A DNA stretch of 64,000 nucleotides, from positions 124,001 through 188,000 of the forward strand of contig NZ_MAEW01000018.1 in NCBI RefSeq assembly GCF_002013375.1, in the 5' to 3' direction. The first letter of the stretch is position 1. The number at the start of each line of letters is the position of its first letter. The notes below the pieces were generated by a model. It did not search any database. It had not been told where the DNA came from and saw nothing but the letters and a program-made list of their open reading frames with translations. Both the position numbers and the translations under genes were made by a program. Positions 15,592-23,180 of the stretch are shown here, in pieces. Source of the stretch: Mycobacterium sp. D16Q13 (GTDB lineage: Bacteria > Actinomycetota > Actinomycetes > Mycobacteriales > Mycobacteriaceae).

Positions 15592-16000
15592 GGTGTCGGA
15601 CCATGCTCGTGCCCTGGGCGACGGCGACCAGCTTGGTGTTGCCGTCGTGGTCCTCGACGGATATCTCGCAGCGGCCCAGCGCCTTGGTACGTCCGGCGCT
15701 CACCAGAGACGCGTCGGCGAGTAGGCGTACGCCATCACGGGCGGGTGACACATACTCGATGGTGTACCCGCTGGTGACAATGTCGGCGCCAAGGCCGAGC
15801 CCGCACGCGTAGGTGATTGCGTTGTCGGCCAGGTAGCTCAGCACTCCGCCGTGAATGAATCCGCTCTGCTGGCGCAGCTCGTCGCGGATGTCGAGCGAGA
15901 GTTGTATTCCGGACTCGTCGATCCGGCTGATCGATGTACCTAGGAGGCGACTGAAGGGTTGGGCCTCGAGCACTTGTTGTGCCTGGTCACGTGTGATCAC
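15581..16000 (-). CDS. PaaI-type hotdog-fold thioesterase
   Basis: A 139-residue single hotdog domain protein with the PaaI signature QSGFIHGGVLSYLADNAITYA (about residues 44-64, containing the HGG loop and catalytic Asp). It hydrolyses acyl-CoA esters. The start codon is GTG 16000. An ATTAG/CTAAT near-palindrome lies three bases upstream. Coupled to a TetR gene and convergent with fadD, it fits a local acyl-CoA module. Confidence 0.85.
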   Translation of the reverse strand: MITRDQAQQVLEAQPFSRLLGTSISRIDESGIQLSLDIRDELRQQSGFIHGGVLSYLADNAITYACGLGLGADIVTSGYTIEYVSPARDGVRLLADASLVSAGRTKALGRCEISVEDHDGNTKLVAVAQGTSMVRHRGA

Positions 16001-16003
16001 AAT

Positions 16004-16023
16004 ATTAGAGAATAGTCGCTAAT
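16004..16023. promoter_or_regulatory. TetR-like operator between thioesterase and metE leader
   Basis: ATTAGAGAATAGTCGCTAAT is symmetric at 16 of 20 positions with ATTAG/CTAAT ends. It is adjacent to the GTG of the PaaI thioesterase and just upstream of the TATGAT box that likely serves metE, so occupancy could affect both directions. Confidence 0.5.
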
Positions 16024-16058
16024 AACGGCATTGGCGAGCGTGCATATGATGTAAGACG

Positions 16059-16300
16059 CAGCTGGTTTGTCAGTGTCGGCTTCGGTCGGTATTGGCATCG
16101 AGTCGCGGGCCCCACGGGGACTGCGATGAGAGGGAACCCGGTGAGAATCCGGGACTGTCCCGCAGCGGTATGCAGGAACGATCGCCGTCATACGCACTGG
16201 GTTAAGCACTCGGTTAACCACCGAGAGCCCCTGGGAAGCGACGGTCCGTAGGAAAACCTGAGCCCGGGTAATGCCTGCAAGTCCGAAGACCTGCCAGCTG
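16059..16300 (+). promoter_or_regulatory. Cobalamin riboswitch controlling metE
   Basis: The conserved cores are present: GAGGGAACCCGGTGAGAATC and CCGGGACTGTCCCGCAGCGG (about 16130-16170), and the B12 box AAGTCCGAAGACCTGCC (16279-16295). CAGCTGG (16059-16065) and CCAGCTG (16294-16300) pair to close P1. TATGAT at 16045-16050 is a fitting -10. Adenosylcobalamin binding is expected to shut off the B12-independent methionine synthase that follows. The 16301-16448 segment is the expression platform and leader up to metE; it contains GTCGGG (16302-16307) and CCCGAC (16317-16322), which can form a hairpin directly after the aptamer. Confidence 0.95.
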
Positions 16301-16301
16301 T

Positions 16302-16322
16302 GTCGGGTGCGCCGCGCCCGAC
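16302..16322 (+). terminator. Possible expression-platform hairpin of the metE riboswitch
   Basis: GTCGGG pairs with CCCGAC across a nine-base GC-rich loop, two bases after the P1 stem. No U-tract follows, so it would be a mycobacterial-type or Rho-assisted stop, or simply a structural element. Weak on its own; position after the aptamer is the main argument. Confidence 0.35.
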
Positions 16323-16448
16323 GGATCATCGCCTCGCGGAATGGGCGTATGGCCGAATCGGTTTCAACCAGCACCAGTGTGTGTTGGTTATTCGGGCTCG
16401 GCTTGCTTGTCCTGGGCGGTGGCCACCACGCCGTAGACAGAGGACAGC

Positions 16449-18719
16449 ATGACCACTCCATCATTCAAGGCAACCACGCTCGGTTCGGCGCGCATCGGCC
16501 CGCGTCGTGAGCTCAAACGGGCTACCGAAAGTTACTGGGCAGGGCGCACCAGTCGTACCGAGCTCGAGACCGTCGCAGCCGGGCTTCGGCGCGACAACTG
16601 GTCAGCACTGGCGGCCGCCGGGCTGGACTCCGTCCCGGTGAACACCTTCTCGTACTACGACCAGGTACTCGATACCGCGGTGCTGTTGGGAGCGCTCCCA
16701 CCCCGCGTCGCAGGCATAGGCGACGACCTCGATCGCTACTTCGCTGCCGCCCGCGGCAACGACGAGGTGACGCCGCTGGAAATGACCAAGTGGTTCGACA
16801 CCAATTATCACTACCTGGTGCCGGAGATCGGGCCGGACACCAAGTTCACGCTCAATCCGGCGAAGTTGTTCGGTGAGCTGAAAGAGGCTGCTGCCCTCGG
16901 CATTCCGGCGCGTCCGGTGGTCGTTGGCCCCATCACCTTCCTTGCGTTGAGCAAGTCCGTCGACGGAGCCGGTGCGCCCATCGAGCGTCTCGACGAGGTG
17001 GTATCGCTGTACGAGCAACTGCTGGTGCAGCTTTCGGAGGCCGGGGTTGGCTGGGTTCAGATCGATGAGCCCGTGCTGGTCACCGACATCTTGTCGAACG
17101 GCCCGGAGTTGGCCGAGCGGGTGTACGGCCGCCTCGGTACCGTTGCCGACCGCCCCGCGATCTTCGTCGCGAGCTATTTCGGGGACTTGGGCGCGGCACT
17201 CCCGGCGTTGGCACGTACCCCGGTTGAGGCGATCGGTGTCGACCTGGTCTACGGGTCCGCATCGGGTCTTGACTCGGTGCCGGAGCTGGCCGGTAAGACT
17301 GTTGTGGCCGGCGTTGTCGATGGCCGAAACATTTGGCGCACCAACCTGGAGTCTGCGCTGAGCACCCTCGGAACGCTGGTGGGATCGACGGGCGCGGTGG
17401 CGGTAGCCACCTCCTGCTCGACGTTGCATGTGCCCTACTCGTTGGAGCCGGAGACCGAACTCGATGACCAGCTGCGCAGCTGGTTGGCTTTCGCCGACGA
17501 GAAGGTCAAGGAAGTCGTGGTGCTGGCGCGGGCACTGGGCGAGGGACGCGATGCGGTTGCCGCGGAGTTCGCGGCGTCGAATGCGGCCGTCGAATCTCGC
17601 AAGACGGATCCGCGTCTCAACAACGGTCAGATTCGTGAGCGGCTGGATTCGATTCTGGCGGAGGGTGTTTCACGTGGCGATGCCGCAGAGCGCCGTCGCA
17701 GCCAGGACGAGCGGCTGAAGCTGCCCGAGCTGCCGACCACGACGATCGGGTCGTTCCCGCAGACTGTCGAGATCCGCAAGGCGCGTCAAGCCCTGACCAA
17801 GGGCGAGATCGACGACGCCGAGTACGTGCGGCGGATGCGTGCCGAGGTTGCCGATGTCATTGCGCTGCAGGAGAAGCTGGGCCTGGACGTGCTGGTGCAT
17901 GGTGAGCCGGAACGCAACGACATGGTGCAGTACTTTGCCGAGCAGCTGGATGGCTTCTTCGCTACCCAGAACGGCTGGGTTCAGTCGTACGGCAGCCGCT
18001 GCGTCCGCCCGCCGATCCTGTATGGCGATGTCGCACGGCAGAACCCGATGACTGTCGAGTGGGCCACCTATGCCCAGTCGCTGACGCCGAAGTACGTCAA
18101 GGGCATGCTGACCGGGCCGGTGACCATCCTCGCGTGGTCGTTTGTGCGTGACGATCAGCCGTTGGCGGACACCGCCAACCAGATCGCGCTGGCCATTCGG
18201 GACGAGACGGTGGATCTACAGGACGCCGGGATCGCCATCATCCAGGTGGACGAGCCCGCGTTGCGTGAGCTGCTGCCGCTGCGCTCGGCGGACAAGCCCG
18301 CCTATCTGGACTGGGCAGTCGGCGCATTCCGGCTCTCCACGTCGGGTGTGTCCGATGCGACGCAGATTCACACGCACCTGTGCTACTCGGAATTCGGGGA
18401 GGTGATCGGTGCCATCGCCGACCTGGATGCCGACGTCACGTCCATCGAGGCGGCACGCTCGCACATGGAGGTGCTCGACGACCTGAACGCGATCGGCTTC
18501 TCCAACAGTGTCGGCCCGGGTGTCTACGACATCCACTCGCCGCGGGTCCCGTCGACGGCCGAGATGGCGAACTCGCTGCGTGAGGCGCTGCAGGCTGTTC
18601 CGGCGCAGCGTCTCTGGGTCAATCCCGACTGCGGCTTAAAGACCCGGAAGGCCGACGAGGTAACTGCCTCGCTGGCCAACCTGGTGGCCGCCGCGACCGA
18701 GGTGCGTGCGGGCGCCTAG
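16449..18719 (+). CDS. metE: Cobalamin-independent methionine synthase
   Basis: A 756-residue 5-methyltetrahydropteroyltriglutamate-homocysteine methyltransferase with the expected duplicated barrel. The N-terminal half begins LGSARIGPRRELKRATESYW; the C-terminal half begins TTTIGSFPQTVEIRKARQA near residue 430. Zn ligands are visible in QIHTHLCYSEF (His and Cys) and VNPDCGLKTRK (Cys). The enzyme makes methionine without B12, which explains the cobalamin riboswitch in its leader. The ribosome-binding site GAGGA precedes ATG 16449. A strong hairpin follows the stop. Confidence 0.98.
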   Translation: MTTPSFKATTLGSARIGPRRELKRATESYWAGRTSRTELETVAAGLRRDNWSALAAAGLDSVPVNTFSYYDQVLDTAVLLGALPPRVAGIGDDLDRYFAAARGNDEVTPLEMTKWFDTNYHYLVPEIGPDTKFTLNPAKLFGELKEAAALGIPARPVVVGPITFLALSKSVDGAGAPIERLDEVVSLYEQLLVQLSEAGVGWVQIDEPVLVTDILSNGPELAERVYGRLGTVADRPAIFVASYFGDLGAALPALARTPVEAIGVDLVYGSASGLDSVPELAGKTVVAGVVDGRNIWRTNLESALSTLGTLVGSTGAVAVATSCSTLHVPYSLEPETELDDQLRSWLAFADEKVKEVVVLARALGEGRDAVAAEFAASNAAVESRKTDPRLNNGQIRERLDSILAEGVSRGDAAERRRSQDERLKLPELPTTTIGSFPQTVEIRKARQALTKGEIDDAEYVRRMRAEVADVIALQEKLGLDVLVHGEPERNDMVQYFAEQLDGFFATQNGWVQSYGSRCVRPPILYGDVARQNPMTVEWATYAQSLTPKYVKGMLTGPVTILAWSFVRDDQPLADTANQIALAIRDETVDLQDAGIAIIQVDEPALRELLPLRSADKPAYLDWAVGAFRLSTSGVSDATQIHTHLCYSEFGEVIGAIADLDADVTSIEAARSHMEVLDDLNAIGFSNSVGPGVYDIHSPRVPSTAEMANSLREALQAVPAQRLWVNPDCGLKTRKADEVTASLANLVAAATEVRAGA

Positions 18720-18731
18720 TTCGGCGATGAG

Positions 18732-18769
18732 CGCGCGAGCAGTCCCCTTCGCGGGGGACTGCTCGCGCG
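18732..18769 (+). terminator. Strong hairpin terminator after metE
   Basis: A perfect 16-base stem (CGCGCGAGCAGTCCCC, 18732-18747, with 18754-18769) encloses a six-base loop, 12 bases after the metE stop. There is no T-run, as is common for mycobacterial terminators. Confidence 0.8.
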
Positions 18770-18819
18770 TGAATGTGATTGGTGTATAAACCATTAGCGA
18801 GACTAATCGGAGGTCCCTG

Positions 18820-19612
18820 GTGTCTATGAATACCGTTGCGCTGGAGCTGGTGCCTCCCAATGTCGATGGCGGCCTCGACAGGGCATCCGAAGAACTGCAG
18901 AAACTGTCCAGGTTCTCGGCGGAATTCGGCATCGACGGGCGTATCGACCACGTGATGATCCCCTCGATGATTGTCGAGGACGGCGATCGCCCGCTGGAGA
19001 TGAAGCCGAAGCTGGATGTCGTCGACTATTGGTCGATCATCCGGTCAGAGCTGCCGACCATGCGGGGACTGTGCACGCAGGTCACATCCTTCTCGGATGA
19101 GACATCGTTGCGGAGCCGGCTGACCGGCCTGACCGACGCCGGGATGGACGGCGTCATCTTCGTCGGTGTACCGCGCACCATGAGCGATGGCGAAGGGTCT
19201 GGCATTCCGCCAACCGACGCGTTGTCGAAGTTCGATGACATCGTCGATAACAGGGGAGTGATCCTGATTCCCACGCGCAGTGGAGAACAGGGCCGCTTCT
19301 CCTTCAAATGCGATAAGGGCGCCACCTTCGCCATGACCCAACTGCTGTATTCCGATGCGGTCGTTGGCTTTCTGCAAGAGTTCGCGCGCAATTGCGCGCG
19401 AACAGGCCTTCGTCAAGTCGCTGGCCGCCTGTGAACCCGATGCCAGGCGGCCGCAGCTTGTCGATCTCTACAAACGAGTCATCGACGGTGTGGCCGACCT
19501 CGGCTTCCCACTGAGCGTGCACTTCGAAGCACCGTATGGTCTTGCCAGACCGGCCTTCGAGACCTTCGCCGAGATGCTGGGGTACTGGTCGCCCGTACGC
19601 GAGACCTCCTGA
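18820..19612 (+). pseudogene. MetF-like methylenetetrahydrofolate reductase, internally deleted and frameshifted
   Basis: The first frame (GTG 18820, CGGAGG upstream) reads ALELVPPN, then GLCTQVTSFSDE, VPRTMSDGEG, FKCDKGATFAMTQLLYSD up to FLQEFA near 19386. This matches the atypical mycobacterial MTHFR family (Rv2172c-like, from memory). It then runs into a stop at 19434. The frame +1 picks up AREQAFVKSLA and continues with VDLYKRVIDGVADLGFPLSVHFEAPYG and FAEMLGYWSP, a plausible family C-terminus, to 19612. Roughly 40 residues expected between FLQEFA and AREQAF appear missing. The junction is a perfect 22-base palindrome (19381-19402). It follows metE, which would need its methyl-THF product. 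Either a real disruption or an assembly error. Confidence 0.72.
19381..19402. repeat. Perfect 22-bp palindrome at the metF-like break point
   Basis: The arms TTCGCGCGCAA and TTGCGCGCGAA are exact reverse complements with no spacer. It lies precisely where the reading frame shifts in the MetF-like gene. Long perfect palindromes promote slipped-strand deletions and also cause sequencing drop-outs. Confidence 0.85.
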
Positions 19613-19672
19613 CGGAGGAAGGCGCCCGGAATTCCTTTGACCAGGTTGGAATTCGTGGTCAAGACTGCTCGC

Positions 19673-20203
19673 ATGGAACCCATCGAGTTGCACACGGACC
19701 GGTTGGTTCTGCACGCCGTCACCGCCGCCGACGAGGCTGCGGTGGTCCAAGCGTGCAACGACCCGGAGATCACGCACTACCTCCCGCTGCCGGTGCCGTA
19801 CACCCGCGACGACGCCCAGAGTTTCATCGTCAGGTCGGCGCAGGAGTGGGCGGACAACTCCCGGTATGGGTTCGGGTTTTTCCTGGCGGACACAGGTGAT
19901 CTCGTCGGCACCTGTTCGCTCAAGTCGATCACACCTGGTGTGGTGGAGGTCGGGTATTGGTCGGCCTCGCAGCATCGCCGCAAGGGGCTCACCACTGAGG
20001 CTATTCGGAGACTGTGCCAGTGGGGATTTGATGAGCTGGCAGTCCATCGCATCGAGTGGTGGGCCGTTGTCGGCAACGAGGGTTCACGGGCCGTGGCAGA
20101 GGCTGTCGGATTTGAGTTGGAGGGGCTGCTGCGCCAGCGCGCCTATCGGCGAGAGGAACCTGCCGATTGGTGGGTAGGCGGGCTGTTATCTCGGCCCGAG
20201 TAG
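19673..20203 (+). CDS. GNAT family N-acetyltransferase (RimJ/RimL type)
   Basis: A 176-residue protein from ATG 19673; the frame is open upstream to 19637 but homology-like sequence starts with IELHTDRLVLHAVTAAD. Acetyltransf_3 landmarks: GVVEVGYWSASQHRRKGLTTEAIRRLCQWGF (about 94-124, acetyl-CoA-binding loop) and NEGSRAVAEAVGFELEGLLRQ. It likely acetylates an amine of a protein N-terminus or small molecule; the substrate is not predictable. Confidence 0.85.
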   Translation: MEPIELHTDRLVLHAVTAADEAAVVQACNDPEITHYLPLPVPYTRDDAQSFIVRSAQEWADNSRYGFGFFLADTGDLVGTCSLKSITPGVVEVGYWSASQHRRKGLTTEAIRRLCQWGFDELAVHRIEWWAVVGNEGSRAVAEAVGFELEGLLRQRAYRREEPADWWVGGLLSRPE

Positions 20204-20301
20204 CCGAGTATTGACGCTTGGCGTGATGCTGGCTAACCTTGCGATCGGTACACCGGGTCCGGAGCGTTCGTGCTCCGTTCGCCTATCACCCGGTGCTTTC
20301 A

Positions 20302-21147
20302 GTGATCAACAGGGTTCCGGATCGGAATAAATCTCTTGTATACCTGGGTATTTCACAATGGGAATACCAGTGTTGCGGTAGAACTCCCGAGATCGGCCAG
20401 GCTGTCGATTGGCAGGTCTGCGCGTATCCCGCAGAGAGTGGCTACCTGCTGGCCTCGGCGGCGGCAGTCAACTGGGACGAGGACCGCGAGATTATTCGGT
20501 TTCCCTACGGGTGTGCGAGCTGGGATCCGACACGCGGAGATCCCGCGAACGCACTGGTAATTCTCTGGGCTACGTGGCATGAGAGTCAAAGCTGGCCCCG
20601 GTTGCGTGGCGTTGTCGAGGAACTGTACGACGTGTCGGCCACCACGCATCGAGACGAGTCCGGTTGTATGACCCATCAGCCGACATCGTTTCAGTACCGA
20701 CCCGTCGAGCTTGCGACGCGATGGCCCGAGGAGCCATCGGTGGGTGAGATCGGGCAGCGGGTGATCACGGGATCGGTTGTGGGGCTGCGCGTGACCTCGT
20801 CGCTCGAGCCAACCGACGGTGACATTGAGGCGCTGCGCGACGAGCGGGACCGAGGCCGACGAACGCTGTTTGTTTACGGGCCGCCGGAAGTGTTTGGCGC
20901 GGCGATTCCGTCACGGGGAGATCGAGTGACAGTCGATCTCGCAGACCCTCGGCTGAGGGTGGACGATATGCGCGGCTATGCGGGTGTTGTCGCGGGCATT
21001 GCCGGCCAAGTTAGTCGTACGGTGCACTCACCAGATGGGCTCTACACCGGCTTCCTCAACATCGACCCGGAGGCGTCTCCGCCGGATGAGTTGTTCATCC
21101 AATTGCTGTGCGACAGAATGCCGCACACTCGGCGATCAAACCTATGA
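20302..21147 (+). CDS. Hypothetical protein with DUF6578-like N-terminus
   Basis: A protein of about 281 residues. The first part contains WEYQCCGRTPEIGQAVDWQV, which recalls the DUF6578 pattern (memory, low certainty). The rest has no recognised motif; no signal peptide or membrane helix is evident. The 5' end is uncertain: TTG 20239, GTG 20293 and GTG 20302 are in frame, and a small hairpin (CGGAGC/GCTCCG, near 20260-20277) between the first two suggests a 5' leader. The 3' end overlaps the convergent prpC stop by six bases. Confidence 0.6.
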   Translation: MINRVPDRNKSLVYLGISQWEYQCCGRTPEIGQAVDWQVCAYPAESGYLLASAAAVNWDEDREIIRFPYGCASWDPTRGDPANALVILWATWHESQSWPRLRGVVEELYDVSATTHRDESGCMTHQPTSFQYRPVELATRWPEEPSVGEIGQRVITGSVVGLRVTSSLEPTDGDIEALRDERDRGRRTLFVYGPPEVFGAAIPSRGDRVTVDLADPRLRVDDMRGYAGVVAGIAGQVSRTVHSPDGLYTGFLNIDPEASPPDELFIQLLCDRMPHTRRSNL

Positions 21148-22263
21148 CGCGAGCGACCGCTGAGGCTTTCCGGAGTACTCGCTCAGTGGTCGGATCAGGG
21201 CGTTCGCCGCGGCCTGCTCCATGATGTGTGCGGTCCAGCCGGTGATCCGGCTCATCACGAAAATTGGTGTGAAACAGGGGATGTCGAATCCCATGAGGTA
21301 GTAGGCGGGCCCGGTGGGGAAATCCAGATTGGGCTTGATGCCGGTGGCCGCGTCCATCTCGGATTCCAGCACCTTGTAGATCTCGAGCCACTGACGACCG
21401 TCACGAACCCGTGCTACGTCCTCCAGTGCGGCACGCATCGTCGGTACCCGGGAATCGCCGTTCTTGTACACGCGATGCCCGAATCCCATGACCTTCTCTT
21501 TACGGGTCCGCTTGCCCTGCAACCATTCTGCCGCCTTGGTGGCGTCACCGATCTCGATCATGTCGTGCATGACGGCCTCGTTGGCGCCGCCGTGCAGGGA
21601 GCCCTTGAGTGCGCCGATGGCGGCGGTGACCGCGCTGTAGATGTCGGATTGTGTCGAAGTCACCACGCGGGCGGCGAAGGTTGAGGCGTTGAAGCTGTGC
21701 TCGGCGTACAGGATCATCGACTGCTCGAACGCCGTGACGATCACCGGATCGGGCACCTCGCCAAAGCACATCCGCAGGAAGTTGGCCGAGTAGCCGAGGT
21801 GACTATGGGGCTGAATGGGGTCCAGCCCACGGCGGCGGCGCATGTCGGCCGCGACGATCGTTGGCAGCACCGCGAACATGCGAAGTGACTTGGCGTAGTT
21901 GGCTTCCGGTGTGCTGTCGTCCTCGGAGGGGTCCTCGGCTCCTAGGACGCTGATCGCGGTGCGCACCACGTCCATCGGGTGGCAGGTCTCTGGCAACTTG
22001 GCCAGCAGCGCCATGAGGGAGCGGTCCAGACGGCGCTGCGCGCGCTCACGTTGGTTGAACAGCGCGAGCTCGCCCTCATTGGGCAGCTCGCCGTGCCACA
22101 GCAGGTACGCGACCTGCTCGAAGCTGCATCGGGCGGCCAGATCCTGCACCGGATATCCGCGGTAGGTGAGGGAATTGGTCTCGGGCACCACCTTGGAGAT
22201 GGCGGTGGTGTCCACCACGACGCCGGCAAGTCCCTTGTGAATGGTCGGGGTCGCGGTGGTCAT
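21142..22263 (-). CDS. prpC: 2-methylcitrate synthase / citrate synthase
   Basis: A 373-residue citrate-synthase fold protein. Visible motifs are SLTYRGYPVQDLAARCSFEQVAYLLWHGELP at the N-terminus, GSLHGGANEAVMHDM (His), MGFGHRVYKNGDSRVPTMR (His) and the Asp in NLDFPTGPAYYLMG. It condenses propionyl-CoA with oxaloacetate to 2-methylcitrate. It is last in prpD-prpB-prpC, with its ATG overlapping the prpB stop (22260-22263). Size and context favour PrpC over the housekeeping GltA. Confidence 0.95.
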   Translation of the reverse strand: MTTATPTIHKGLAGVVVDTTAISKVVPETNSLTYRGYPVQDLAARCSFEQVAYLLWHGELPNEGELALFNQRERAQRRLDRSLMALLAKLPETCHPMDVVRTAISVLGAEDPSEDDSTPEANYAKSLRMFAVLPTIVAADMRRRRGLDPIQPHSHLGYSANFLRMCFGEVPDPVIVTAFEQSMILYAEHSFNASTFAARVVTSTQSDIYSAVTAAIGALKGSLHGGANEAVMHDMIEIGDATKAAEWLQGKRTRKEKVMGFGHRVYKNGDSRVPTMRAALEDVARVRDGRQWLEIYKVLESEMDAATGIKPNLDFPTGPAYYLMGFDIPCFTPIFVMSRITGWTAHIMEQAAANALIRPLSEYSGKPQRSLAS

Positions 22264-23180
22264 CGGGCTCCTCCTCCATTGAGGCTGAAATTGAAAATCT
22301 CGGTGTCGAACTGGTTGTATTCGGAATAGCGGAGCAGCTCGTACAGGCGGCTGCGGTGCTGCATCTGGTTCAGCAGGCCAGACTGCGTTCCCGCTGAGTC
22401 GATTTCGCGAAGGCCCTGCTCTACGGCGAACATCGCCAGGCGCAGGGTTGTGACGGGGTAGATGACGACGTTGTAGCCGACGTCGCGGAGCTGATCTGCC
22501 GTCACGAGTTCGGACTTCCCGAATTCGGTCATGTTGGCGAGCAGGGGAACATTGACCGCGGCGCGGAACTTCTCGAACTCGCCGATGTCGCTGAGCGCCT
22601 CGGTGAAGATGAGATCCGCGCCCGCATCGGCATAGGCCTTTGCGCGGTCGATTGCCGCGGGCAACCCCTCGATACCCGCCGCGTCGGTGCGGGCGCAGAT
22701 CACGAAATTGGGGTCGCGCCGGGCGGAAACCGCCGCACGGAGCCGCCGAACCATTTCCGCGGTCTCGACGACGGCCTTGCCGTCAAGATGCCCACACCGC
22801 TTGGGATTCACCTGATCCTCCAGATGAAGCCCGGCGACTCCACTGTCTTCGAGGACCGTCACCGTGCGGGCGGCACTCATCGGCTCGCCGAAGCCGGTGT
22901 CGGCATCGATCAGCGTCGGCAGGTCGGTGACCGAGGCGATCTGCCGACCTCGAGCCGACACCTCGGTGAGTGTCGTCAACCCGATGTCGGGCAGAGCCAG
23001 ATCGGCGGACAGTACGGCGCCCGACACGTAAACACCCTCGAACCCGATTTCCTGAATTAGCTTGGCCACCAGGGGCGAAAACGCTCCAGGTAGGCGCAGC
23101 AGGTCGCCCGAGGCCAAGCCGTCCCGGAATGCGGCGCGCTTGGCGGCCGCATCCGTGGCGGAGGCAAGAAGTGAGGTCAC
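22260..23180 (-). CDS. prpB: 2-methylisocitrate lyase
   Basis: A 306-residue PEP mutase/isocitrate lyase superfamily barrel. Signatures: GVYVSGAVLSADLALPDIGL, DADTGFGEPMSAARTV (Mg-binding Asp), HLEDQVNPKRCGHLDGKAVV (the K-R-C-G-H active-site motif with catalytic Cys). It splits 2-methylisocitrate to pyruvate and succinate. ATG overlaps the prpD stop by four bases. M. tuberculosis lacks a dedicated prpB and uses isocitrate lyase instead; this organism has its own. Confidence 0.95.
   Translation of the reverse strand: MTSLLASATDAAAKRAAFRDGLASGDLLRLPGAFSPLVAKLIQEIGFEGVYVSGAVLSADLALPDIGLTTLTEVSARGRQIASVTDLPTLIDADTGFGEPMSAARTVTVLEDSGVAGLHLEDQVNPKRCGHLDGKAVVETAEMVRRLRAAVSARRDPNFVICARTDAAGIEGLPAAIDRAKAYADAGADLIFTEALSDIGEFEKFRAAVNVPLLANMTEFGKSELVTADQLRDVGYNVVIYPVTTLRLAMFAVEQGLREIDSAGTQSGLLNQMQHRSRLYELLRYSEYNQFDTEIFNFSLNGGGAR

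Noticed and set aside
16271..16510. Short open frame (about 79 residues) across the end of the riboswitch
   Set aside because: Starts inside the B12 aptamer, overlaps metE out of frame and has no protein-like character.
18790..18806. ATTAG/CTAAT repeat (5-bp arms) upstream of the metF-like gene as an operator
   Set aside because: Arms are short and a single occurrence; not distinguishable from chance.
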